From Pelagomonas calceolata (lineage: Eukaryota > Sar > Pelagophyceae > Pelagomonadales > Pelagomonadaceae), in assembly GCA_918797485.1 (NCBI GenBank), contig CAKKNE010000006.1, positions 2,542,001-2,606,000 on the forward strand: 64,000 nucleotides of DNA, in the 5' to 3' direction. The translations under genes and the position numbers were made by a program. Positions 1-8,989 of this stretch are shown here, in pieces; position 1 is the first letter of the stretch, and the number at the start of each line of letters is the position of its first letter. Below the pieces are notes generated by a model that saw only the letters and a program-made list of their open reading frames with translations, was not told the DNA's origin and did no database searches.

Positions 1-218
1 GTCGGCGTCGCCGTGGGCGTCATCGTGGGCGTGGGCGTCGTGGGCTTCGGCGTCGGCTCGGGCGTCGGCGTCGCCGTCGGGCCGATCGTGGGACCCGTCG
101 TGGGCGACGGCGTCGGCTTCGGCGTGGGCTTCGGCGTCGGCGCGTACATGTAGTACGGCGTCTTCGCCTCGGCGAGCGGCGCGAAGGCCGCCAGCATGGC
201 GAGTCGCCTCAGGATCAT
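1..218 (-). CDS. Pro/Thr-rich secreted protein, N-terminal part (runs off left edge)
   Basis: The minus strand reads an ATG at 218, a short hydrophobic leader (MILRRLAMLAAFAPLAEA) that looks like a signal peptide, then an unbroken series of PT, PTP, PTPS and PTPK units to the window edge. Such PT-repeat tracts are typical of extracellular or wall-associated stramenopile proteins, and a second example lies at 13678-15615. An in-frame ATG at 251 would add 11 residues, but the hydrophobic leader starts better at 218. No catalytic domain is visible in this fragment. Confidence 0.6.
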   Translation of the reverse strand, partial: MILRRLAMLAAFAPLAEAKTPYYMYAPTPKPTPKPTPSPTTGPTIGPTATPTPEPTPKPTTPTPTMTPTATP

Positions 219-251
219 GGTCGCCTGCGAAAACGGAGGGCGGTTAACCAT

Positions 252-1115
252 CATGTCAAAAAATTCGTGTGTGAGCGGCCGCGCGCGGGGCCCGTGGGCG
301 CACGACCGGCGGGCTTGCGTTGGAGCCAGGGGCGCGCCGCGGGCGCGCCGCGGCGGCCGGTAGACCAAGCCGCGGACGCCGCCCGGCGGGAACGGAAGGG
401 CCGCTGGCCCGCCCGCCGGAGCGCCGCGCCGCGCTCCGGGGCCACGCCGCCGTCGGTGCAGCCCCGCCCCAGCACCCGCGCGTCGCGTGCCGCGCCGCTT
501 CCACGTTACGCGCCATGTGATATCGGACTCGGGGCAGGACGTTGTTACGGCGCGAGCTGCCCTTTCAGGCGCGTCAAGCAGCCGTGAGCGACTTATAGAA
601 CCACAACAGGCTCGGCGTGTTGTGTGGGCAGCCAGCAGGGTGCGGCAGGGCCAAATATTGGTCGATCGGGCTGGGCGAGCTGAAAAAAGCTGGCCTGCAC
701 TTTTGGCTTAAGCGGTAACGCCACTAGCATACACGCGCGCCTCGGGGCAAAGGACGCCTCCGGAGCGAGCCGCCCGGCGACGACTCCCCCGGCGCCGCGC
801 ACAACAACACCTCGGACGCCTCACCCCCAAATACCCTTTTCCCCCGCCTGTCGTCGCACCGACCGCCGGGCAGCTTCAACAACTCTCGAAACAAGGGTCC
901 GCCGCGCGGGGACCGCTCGGCGCGGCCCGCGCGCCCCGACGGCAAACGATTTTGTTTTGCCGCCGCGCACCGTATAGGCCGCCGAGCGCTAGCTCGTGGT
1001 CCGGCAGCCGCGAGGCATCACTGTAAGAGGCCGCCGCGCCGTACGGTTGCTCCACCGCGTCGTCGGACGCCCGAGCGGCTGGGGAGTCCAACCGGTGGGC
1101 AGCCACAGGGCAGCC
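252..1115. other. Divergent intergenic region
   Basis: Between the Pro/Thr-rich gene (minus) and the IQ gene (plus). Open frames here are GC-driven and show no recognisable protein. The only notable site is a degenerate copy of the CTAG palindrome at 707-728. Confidence 0.5.
707..728 (-). promoter_or_regulatory. CTAG-palindrome promoter element, degenerate copy
   Basis: On the minus strand it reads GCTAGTGGCGTTACCGC and then a decayed right arm. It matches the left half of the element found in most other divergent intergenic regions of the window, and it lies in the divergent gap between the first two genes. Confidence 0.35.
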
Positions 1116-4100
1116 ATGCCGCCGCGCAGCCCGAGCGGTGACGACGACGAGCGGTCGCCGCGCACGCCGCGCGAGGACGACGCCCGCAGCACGGCCTCGT
1201 CGCAACGGTCCGCGCACAAGGACGACGACGACGCCCGCAGCACGACGTCGAGCCGGCGGTCCGCGCGCAAGACGCCACGTGATGAAGAGGACGACGACCT
1301 CGCGTCGGTCCAGTCCGAGCAGGACGCCGCCGTCGCGAAGGCTCGGGCCTTGCGCCTATTACTAGCCTTCGAGGACTCGGGACACAAACTGAACGACGTC
1401 CTGAAAAGCAAAGACTACGACGCCGAGGCTTTGTTGGATGCCTTCGTGGGCCGGGAACATTTGAAGGAGCTTGGTAATGATGAATGCGATGCATTGATAG
1501 CGAAAGCCGGCGACGGCGTCAATGTCACGAGAGACCAACTCGGCCACTGGCTCAAGCTGGAACGGTCGCGGCTCTGCGAGGAGCTCATGCAGCGCCTCGC
1601 GCCGGCGCCCGCGCCGGCGCCGGCGCCGGCCGTGCCCGAAGGTGAAGCGGTACCCATGTCGCCGCTGTCGCCGGCGCGCTCCGATATATCAAACGGGAGC
1701 GACCTCGGTGATTTATTATTTTCGCGCCTCGACACGCTGCCGCGCGAGGCCGGCGCGGCGGCGGCCGCCGCCGAGGCTGCGGCGCGGCAGCGGGCGCGGG
1801 ATCGAGCAAGAGCTTTGGCAAGGCGCCACCGGCGCGCGGCACGCGAGGGCCGCATCCAGAAGGGCGACTGGGCCCGGTCCTCTTTTAGACTACAGCCCGT
1901 CGTCGAGCGGGCGCCGCTGACGATGGACACGGCGCCCGTTTTTTGCAGTGTTGTGAATGACCTTGAACGTGGCTCGCGGCGATGGCGTCTTTGTGAGCCC
2001 ACGATGCCGTCGACGTGACCGTCAGAGAGTCTACGTGAACGTGGCGTGGTCGCGTCGATGGCGTCGAGCGGTGCCACGTCGCCCCGACGCCGTCGAGGCG
2101 GCCGCACGAGAGTCCAAGCGCCTCGCGAACGATCACGACGGTATCAACACGCAGGTCAAGGTCCAGGCGGCCTACCGCGGCTTCAAGAGCCGCGTCGGTA
2201 GACGTAGAGACCGGCGCGCGGCGCGGGACATCCAGACGGCTTATAGAGCGTCGAAAGCGCGCTTCGCCGCCAAAGTCATGAGAAGGCGACGAAAAAGATT
2301 GGAGAGAGACAGCAACGAGCGCCACGAGCGTTCGAAACGCTTGCAGCAGTTGCGGGGCGAGTTGGAGCGCTTGAAAGCCTCACCGGCCGAACTCGCCTCA
2401 GCATATGCCACGGTCCATGCTAAAAGAAGGGAAGAGCGCTTGAAGAGGTGGCGCGACGAGGAGGCGGAGATCATGAAGGACCTTCCGGGAGACGACTACG
2501 TCAATGAAAATGATATTGTTTGTGACTACTCCGTCGCATCGTCGACGCCGACGAAGAGTAGCAAGGAGGGCGACTCCGTCGAACAAGCCATGAATCCGGA
2601 GGAGAACAAGGAGAACATATCTCTAGAAGACGCGGACGCTGTTGAAAGGCACACGATCAAGATGTACCGCCAGTCACTGAACGATGAGACCTTTGCGGAG
2701 AAGGTCGCGGCAGGCTTGGCTGTGGAGCTGCCTCCGACACTCGTAGGACCGGACCCTGATAGTAAAGAGGAGAAAGACCTCCGATTGAAGGATCTGCGGG
2801 AGCGCGTGGAGAGGAAAGCACATGAAAGGCAAGCGAAATCAGAAGCGAAAGGGCTGGAGAGTGTAGTAGATCCGAGAGGCACGCCGGTCATGAATTTCGG
2901 GGAGCCCCTCAAGTGGATTCCGTCCAAGAAGTTCAAGCGACGGCCCATGGTCGCGTCGCTACCCGCGTGGAAATCAACCAGTGCGTCGGGCGCACTGGCC
3001 CTGTCGAGCAGTGAGGAACCAGCATGAACGCACCGTAAACTTTTGATTTCCACGCAGGTCGCTGCTGAAGAAGGCCCAGGAGGCCGAGGAGCAGGGGCGA
3101 GATGGCGACGAAGCCATCCAGGCGGAGATGAAGCCGTTCATGGATCAAGCGAGGGAGGAGCTCGGCAAGTCAAAAGAGGAGCCTCCGAAGCAGAAGAAGG
3201 ACAAGGGTTACACGCCTGGCTTTGTGAACAACAAGGGCGAGCATGTCGGCGTTACTCTCGATAGTTCCGGCACGACGGGTGCGCAGAAGACCTACGTCGA
3301 GTACTTCCAGGCCCGAGCTCGAGCAAGGGAATTGATGGTGGCCAAAAAAGCGACTGATGGCGAACGGGAGAAGATGCGTGCTGAAAGAGCCAAGATTCTG
3401 AAGCGGGCCCAGGGCTTGGTCGAACGGTTACAAAACCCGCCCAAGATCGAGTTGTCGGAGTCGTTAGGCGAGCCCGCGGACTTGGACCTCAACGATCCCG
3501 AGGAAGGTAGTGACGATCCCCGGGGCTGGTGGCGATTACCACCGGCAGGCGAGGATCGCGAGCGAGCCCAACAAGCCCATAAAAACGCGGTGGAAGCCCA
3601 TGAAAATAGGGACAAGTGGTTCTACGCGTCCGTGCCGGAAGATGCCTCGACGGTCGGTATTGATATACGCAAGGCGGGCCAGCCGAACGTGCCCTGGCCT
3701 TTTCCTTCGAAGCACCTGAAAAACGTTCCGGGTCCGGAACCGATGGATCCCGACACGGCGTCGCTCTACTGGTGGAACTGGGCGCGGAAGGGTCTTGACG
3801 ACGACATCGACAAGCGGACCGAGAAGCTCCTGGAGCACGCCGAGAAGCAGGCTCGAGCGTTGGATTTATCTGATGAGGGGACGGAGGCGGCGGTCGTCGC
3901 CGCGAGGTGTAGAGTGGTACTAGCTGCGAACGCGTCGAAGGCTACATTGAGGGAGCACTCCGAGGCGCTGCTGGAGCGAGTACGATTAGGTCCTGCTGGA
4001 AGGTTATTACAAGCTCGGGAACATGTGAAAGAAAGAAGGAAACACGTCGACCGCCTCGCGGAGCAGTACAAACTTTACTTGCTCGGCCAGAAATTACTCG

Positions 4101-4759
4101 GTAAAAAAGCGGGGCCGTCACCTTGGGCCGAAAAGAAGGATACGTCTTCAGACAAACTGCGCGAGCGGTATCTGATCCAACTCCAGGCCTGGTGGCGGGG
4201 CCAGGGCTATCGAAGGAGGACCTTCCGGGAGAAGCGCGACCGGCGGGTCGTGAACGCTTTAGCTACGCTAGTCGCGGAGTTGGGGGGAGACGCGTCGGGC
4301 GTCGCCGCCGCGGCCTCGGGCCTGTCCGACGTCTTCTCGCAGCGCAAGAAGGCCGCGCCGCCGCCGCGGGTGCCGCCGTCGGCCGCGCGCGTCTCGCGCG
4401 CCACCTCCGCCGTGCGCTTCTCTTCTGATGAAGCGCCTCCATTATCACGGCCGCCGTCCGTCGCCTCGTCGCGGCGGCCGTCTGTTGAATCAGTGCCCGA
4501 GGCCGCGCCGCCGTCGCCGTCGCCGCGGCCCTCCGTCTCTGAGGTCGCCGACGAGCCGCCGGCGTCACAAGAGTCGAGCGCGCGCCCGACGCCGCGGCAG
4601 CAGCTCTTTGTCGCAGAAACGCCAGCCGTCGTCCAGGAGCGGTCCGCGAAGGTGCGCGCGGCCGAGGCGTCCGCGCAAGCGTCCGAGGAGCGGCGGCGGA
4701 ACGCGACGGGGGCGAAGCGGCTCGCCGACCCCTCCGCGACGGGGCCGCCGCGGCTCTAA
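1116..4759 (+). CDS. IQ-motif / coiled-coil protein with introner intron
   Basis: A large, charged, mostly helical protein. The N-terminal part from the ATG at 1116 (just after GGGCAGCC) is Asp/Arg/Ser-rich. A central part has two IQ-like segments (AAYRGFKSRVGRRRD and IQTAYRASKARFAAK) that would bind calmodulin or centrin, and the rest is Glu/Lys/Arg coiled coil. A third IQ-like stretch (IQLQAWWRGQGYRRR) lies near 4160-4210. The tail is Pro/Ser-rich. The last intron is the introner at 2955-3057: splicing before GTCGCTAC and after CAG joins MVA to SLLKKAQEAEEQ in frame. An earlier intron must lie between about 1750 and 2105, because the frame shifts there, but I cannot fix its borders. The composition suggests a cytoskeletal, basal-body or flagellar role, which is inference only. 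Confidence 0.65.
2963..3057 (+). mobile_element. Introner (95 bp) in the IQ gene
   Basis: The terminal inverted repeats are CCGCGTGGAAATCAA at the left and TTGATTTCCACGCAG at the right. The 8-bp flanks GTCGCTAC (2955-2962) and GTCGCTGC (3058-3065) differ at one position and are the target duplication. The intron is the left flank plus the element (2955-3057, GT-AG, phase 2). Its removal restores an unbroken codon series with no added residues. Confidence 0.88.
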
Positions 4760-4948
4760 TTTTATAGTTTGGATCATATATTTGCTGTTCCGGTGCTGCA
4801 CAGATCCAGAAGATCGTGATTGTGTCTTGGCGGCGACGGCGTGGAGGGGATTGGGTCTAGCAGCCTTCGCACGACTCCCTACAGACGCCCTTGCAGGCGA
4901 TGGGAGGCGCGCGCTTCCCGGCCCGCGGCTACTAGTGCTTTTTACAGA

Positions 4949-5075
4949 GTGAGATTGCAGAAGTGATTGCAGTGCCAAGGGCTCATGGTGCAGCACCACC
5001 GATATTGCGAAGTGAGATTGCGGAAGTGATTGCAGTGCCAAGGGCTCAGCGTGCAGCCCCACCGACATAGCGTGC
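4949..5075 (+). repeat. Two tandem copies of a 63-bp unit
   Basis: The unit beginning GTGAGATTGC at 4949 recurs at 5012 with about 90% identity, including GTGATTGCAGTGCCAAGGGC in both. The array ends about 20 bp before the ATG at 5094, so it probably lies in the promoter or 5' leader of the Cys-rich surface protein gene. Confidence 0.8.
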
Positions 5076-5093
5076 ACCACAGGGCTGCCTAAG

Positions 5094-5951
5094 ATGAACA
5101 AGCTCCTTCTGCTGGCGTTCGCCGCTGCCGGTACCCCCCTGGATTATCATCCTGACGCTGGTTGGTGTGACGGCCCCAACCATCCAGATGACTGCCAAAT
5201 GGATGATGGTATTGCGTGTCCGAGCGGCGAGAACGCAGAGATCGCGGCGGCTTGCTGGGCCGTCTGCGAAGCAAAGTACCCAAACCTGGTGGCGGTAGAT
5301 ATCACAGCAGTAGACGAAGACGACGACGTCTATGAAGGCATGTGTCAATGCTGCTGCTCATCTGAGTGTACTTGCCTTAGCGATATCGAAAGCTCTTCCT
5401 TAGCGGTGCAATCGGGCTTGGCCTTGCCGGGCCCCTGCAGCCCAATACCGTGGCTCGCCTGCACCGACGAAGTGAGGACGTGCACGATGTCTGAGACCAA
5501 TTATATGTCTCGCGGCTCCAACTGTAACAGCGGCAACTACCGTCGCGTGCCGGGGGCGATAGCTCCTAGCGATTTCTCCTTCGAGGTTTGCAGCGCCGCC
5601 TGCATCGCGGACGTGTACTGCATCGGCATAGAGACCCACGCGGACCATGCCAGCGACATTGGGACATACTTATATTGGGACAATTGCCTGATGATCTTCG
5701 AGGACAGTTTTGAGGACTGTCCGGACGGAGATAATACTTTCTACCCGAAGGATTGCCAGTGCCCGCCGGCGCCGACGCCGCGGCCCTCATGTTTTTCAAT
5801 TCTTGGTCGAAAAGAATGCGAATCTAACGACGACGACGACGACGATGATCGTATGAGGCGCGACGAGGAATGGTTCGGGTCCGACGCGGCGGCGCGCGGC
5901 CCGCTCCTCGTGGTCTTCATCGGCGCTGTCGCCGCGGCGCTCGCGCACTAG
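5094..5951 (+). CDS. Cys-rich secreted or membrane-anchored protein
   Basis: 285 residues. It opens with a signal-peptide-like leader (MNKLLLLAFAAAGTP), continues with about 25 cysteines in clusters (CQCCCSSECTC, CNSGNY, CSAAC), then an Asp-rich run, and ends in a hydrophobic segment (LLVVFIGAVAAALAH). That end suits a C-terminal membrane anchor or GPI-addition signal. I do not recognise the family. It is probably a cell-surface protein held by disulphides. Preceded by the 63-bp tandem repeat. Confidence 0.6.
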   Translation: MNKLLLLAFAAAGTPLDYHPDAGWCDGPNHPDDCQMDDGIACPSGENAEIAAACWAVCEAKYPNLVAVDITAVDEDDDVYEGMCQCCCSSECTCLSDIESSSLAVQSGLALPGPCSPIPWLACTDEVRTCTMSETNYMSRGSNCNSGNYRRVPGAIAPSDFSFEVCSAACIADVYCIGIETHADHASDIGTYLYWDNCLMIFEDSFEDCPDGDNTFYPKDCQCPPAPTPRPSCFSILGRKECESNDDDDDDDRMRRDEEWFGSDAAARGPLLVVFIGAVAAALAH

Positions 5952-6109
5952 AATTCACTACAAATGTTCCCCCAATCAACATCAACAACGTCATCGCGAG
6001 TCGCCCGGGCCGGACCTACTCCGCCCGCGGCCGCCGGCTCCTCTCCTCTTTGAATCGCTCGGGCGCCTCGACCGCTGGTTTTCGCACTAAGACGCCATTA
6101 TTCATAGTC

Positions 6110-7336
6110 TTAAACGCGGGCGGCCTCCGCCGCGGCGGCCTCGGGCGCCGGCGAGGCGTCGGCCGGCGCGGCCGGACAAGACGGGGGGAGCGACGCCGGC
6201 GGGGGGAGCGGCGCCGGCGGCGGGAGCGAAAGGATCTTCTCGCGGAGCTGGTAGGCCTGGAGGAAGAGCCTGGCCCGGTTCTGGCGCAGGTACTTGAGCA
6301 GGTCCTCGATCTTCCGCTTCAGCCGGGGGATCTCGCCCTTGGTGAGATTGGTCTGCGCGAGGAGCTTCGGCAGCTTGATGATGAGGCGGACGAGGTGCTC
6401 GGCGCCTGTGTGGAAAGTAAAACCAGTGAGTCGGGTGCACCCGACAATTCTTCACTAAGTCATTTCTCGGCGATGACGCGACCGTCCTGGCTCCGTCGAG
6501 CGGTGAGGAACCGGCATCGCCACGCCATCGAGCAGGCGTCGCGTCGATGGCGTGGAGGACGACGCGATGATTCAGCACGATCGCGCCGTAAAATTTTGAT
6601 TTCCACACAGCTCGGCGCCGTAGAGGCGGCTCGGCGCGCCGCGGCCGCGCGCGCGGAGGTCGTACTGCTGGCGCTCCTGGCGGTAGAGGAGCAGGCGCGG
6701 CAGCGCGGCGTCGAAGTAGCTGATCAGGGCGCCGGCGAAGTCGCGCCACGCCTGGCCGTGGGCGCCGCCCTGGCGCTTCGTCGCGGCGTAGGTCTGGAGC
6801 AGGTCGGCGACGCACGGCTTCCGGGGCAGCGGCGCCCAGTGGATCGGCTTCCCGACGATCTGCTCCCAGTCGTGCGCGACGACGAGCCGGATGTCGCGCG
6901 ACAGCGGCGGCAGCTTGAGCTGGTCGTCGCCGCCGTCGGCGGCGACGCCGTCGGCGGCTCCCGTCTCGAGCGCGGCGCGCGCCGACGTGCCGGGCGGGGG
7001 GGCGCCCTCCTCGGCCGCGGCCGCGGCCGCGGCCGCGCGCCGGCCCTCTTTCGTCCGGCGGTCCAGCTTCTTCGCCGGCTTCTTCGCCAGCTTCCTCGCC
7101 GCCGGCTTCTTCGGCTTCGCGGCGGCGGCTTTCTTCCGGCGCGGCGGCGGCGGCGGCGCGGGATCGACCACAAGCGCCGGCGCCGGAGGCGGCGGCGCCG
7201 CCGCCGGCTTCGACGGTGCAGGCACGGGCGGCGCCGCGCGCGGCTGCATGCCTGCTGCAGGCACGGGCGGCGGCGGCGCGCGCGGAGGTGCTGCAGATGC
7301 ATCTTGAATCGCCCATGGATAGGGGCCGTGATCCAT
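6110..7336 (-). CDS. MRG-domain protein (MRG15/Eaf3-like) with introner intron
   Basis: 337 residues after splicing. The N-terminus (about 1-110) is Pro/Ala-rich with a Lys/Arg block. The rest is an MRG domain: HDWEQIVGKPIHWAPLP, LISYFDAALPRLLLYRQERQ, SRLYGAEHLVRLIIKLPKL and LRQNRARLFLQAYQL match the family in order. MRG proteins are subunits of NuA4-type acetyltransferase and Rpd3S-type deacetylase complexes on chromatin. The usual N-terminal chromodomain is not seen. Exon 1 is 6619-7336 and exon 2 is 6110-6405. The GC-AG intron 6406-6618 is an introner, and splicing rebuilds YGAEHL exactly. The C-terminal tail is Pro/Ala-rich low complexity. Divergent from the PQ-loop gene. Confidence 0.85.
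6406..6610 (+). mobile_element. Introner (205 bp), best preserved copy
   Basis: The terminal repeats CTGTGTGGAAA and TTTCCACACAG are perfect. The 8-bp target duplication CTCGGCGC is exact on both sides (6398-6405 and 6611-6618). Internally it has a 16-bp palindrome (GTCGGGTGCACCCGAC) and a perfect 12-bp hairpin CCACGCCATCGA / TCGATGGCGTGG. Relative to the minus-strand host gene the body is antisense, yet it still ends in CAG because the repeats are symmetric. The host's 5' splice site is GC from the duplicated target. The perfect repeats suggest the youngest insertion here. Confidence 0.92.
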
Positions 7337-7418
7337 GGTTGCTGGACGTCAGTTTTAGAATGCCCAAGGCCCTAGCCTAGCCTGATTTTACCCCCGGTTT
7401 TGATTTGGCCTTGCTCTT

Positions 7419-7441
7419 GCTAGTGCCTTTCCGCCGCTAGC
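7419..7441 (+). promoter_or_regulatory. CTAG-palindrome promoter element
   Basis: GCTAGTGCCTTTC then CGCCGCTAGC, in the divergent gap between the MRG gene (start 7336, minus) and the PQ-loop gene (start 7702, plus). Confidence 0.6.
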
Positions 7442-7701
7442 CCTACTTTTGCGGCTTGCCGCGCTCTGAACTATTTGAGCAGGCTCCTGCTACCTGCATA
7501 GCCAGCCCCGAGAGGCCAAGCTCTGTGCTCAAGAGTCACGCACTTTTCCTGTGCTGTGGGACGCTCCAGGATTTCGAGCTGACTGCCTCCGCACTGTTTC
7601 GCCTCGGAGCTCGTTCACGCGGCGTCACAAGAAGTCTCGAAAGAAGCCACGGCAGCCAAGGGCCATAGGTGCTACAAACTAGCTATAGGAGAAAGCCAAA
7701 A

Positions 7702-8670
7702 ATGGAGGCGGCCCGCCGCGTCGTCGAACGAGTCCTACGAGCCACCTACCCCTTCGCCACGTATCTGCCCCAGTACTACCTGCTCCAAAAAACGAGCAAG
7801 GAAGGCTTCGCGCCGGCGACGTGTCTGGCAGCTCTACTCGCGCGGACGCTGAGCATAGCTGCCTGGGCGAACGGCGCCCAGCCCAGGGACGCGTCCGCGC
7901 CGGCCGGCGGCGCGCTCGGTATTTTGGTGCAGCTGCTGCTCTTGGACGCCGTCGTGCAGGCGAAGCGCAAGAAGGCCGGCCGGCTCGCGCAGAAGAAGCG
8001 CTACGGCGCGACGACGCGGCAATTGGGACGGGAGGTCCGTGCGGTCATACGCGCGGCGTGCCGCGACCGCGACCGGGAGCTCGCGACGGAGCGGTTCCGG
8101 AAACTATGGAAGGCGTTCTGGGCCTGGGACGAGCTCGGGCCCTACGTCGAGGTCGTCGTCGTCTTCGCGCTTTACTTAATTGCGGCGTCGTGTTTGCTGC
8201 GGTTCCGGTGGTGGCGAACTTTATTAGTGACGGCCGCGGCGGCGGCGGACGCCGCCGCGCCAGTTCCACAAATCGTGCGTATAATACGACGGCGCGACGC
8301 GGCGGGGGTCTCCGCTTTCACCATATTGCTGCGGCTCGCGGGCGGCGTGGTCGGTGCGCGGCTCGGCGCGCGGCCGCGGTTCAGTGTGCTACAGGCGGGC
8401 CTCGACGCGTGCCTGTGCGTGCAGCTCGCGTGGTACTCGCCGCCGTTGACGCGCGTCCGCGGCGTGATAAGCGCGGCGCTCGAGCCGCTCGCCGCGCTCG
8501 CGCGGCGCGGCGCTCAGCGGCTCCGCGCGTACCGGCGGCGGTCGTACGCCCGCGTGCCGACGGGCGAGGCGCCGCCGGCGGCGCCTTCACAACGGCTCGA
8601 GGAGGGCTCCGCGTCGCCGCGGCGCGAGAGCCCGGCCAAGGAGGCGGCGGCCGCCGGAGCGGGTGAGTAG
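7702..8670 (+). CDS. PQ-loop repeat membrane protein (SLC66A2-like)
   Basis: 322 residues from the ATG at 7702 (context AAAATGG); an ATG at 7669 would add 11. Two PQ-loop units are visible: LPQYYLLQKTSKEGFAPATC near residue 20 and VPQIVRIIRRRDAAGVSAFT near 190, each at the end of a hydrophobic segment and followed by more membrane helices. The spacing and the linker (KLWKAFWAWDELGPYVEV) resemble the SLC66A2/PQLC1 group of endomembrane PQ-loop proteins. The C-terminal 80 residues are a basic, Pro-rich cytosolic tail. The substrate is unknown. Confidence 0.7.
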   Translation: MEAARRVVERVLRATYPFATYLPQYYLLQKTSKEGFAPATCLAALLARTLSIAAWANGAQPRDASAPAGGALGILVQLLLLDAVVQAKRKKAGRLAQKKRYGATTRQLGREVRAVIRAACRDRDRELATERFRKLWKAFWAWDELGPYVEVVVVFALYLIAASCLLRFRWWRTLLVTAAAAADAAAPVPQIVRIIRRRDAAGVSAFTILLRLAGGVVGARLGARPRFSVLQAGLDACLCVQLAWYSPPLTRVRGVISAALEPLAALARRGAQRLRAYRRRSYARVPTGEAPPAAPSQRLEEGSASPRRESPAKEAAAAGAGE

Positions 8671-8732
8671 GGATTGGTTTTGTGGTTTCTACTCCTGCCA
8701 CTGCCGGTCCCCAAATCTTGCAGCAAATTCTT

Positions 8733-8757
8733 GCTAGTGTCTTACAGGCCGCTCTAG
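8733..8757 (+). promoter_or_regulatory. CTAG-palindrome element in a convergent gap
   Basis: GCTAGTGTCTTACAGG then CCGCTCTAG. It is one of the best-matching copies of the left arm, but it sits between the 3' ends of the PQ-loop gene (8670) and the Cys-repeat gene (8990) rather than between two starts. No convincing plus-strand gene follows it. Confidence 0.5.
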
Positions 8758-8989
8758 AGATTGCCTACTAGCGACTACTATGAGGCTCGACGGCGTCGAG
8801 GGCGTAGTACGAGGTCTTAGGGCGGTCGGGGGCGGAGCCCGAGCGGTTCAAGGAGGAGGGGAGCCAGCGGTCAAGGGCGGAGTAGGTCCGCGCCGAGCGA
8901 CTCGGAGAGCGATCGTGATGATGGGGGGAATCTGCAGAGGAATTGGGCGACGTGGCCTAGAGCGCCGCGGCGGCGGTGGCGAGGATGCG

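Noticed and set aside
7014-7040. GGCCGC microsatellite
   Set aside because: It encodes the poly-Ala run of the MRG protein and needs no separate explanation.
5870-7375. Plus-strand frame across the MRG gene
   Set aside because: Arg/Gly-rich shadow of the Pro/Ala-rich MRG coding strand. The minus strand has a recognisable domain and an introner-consistent splice.
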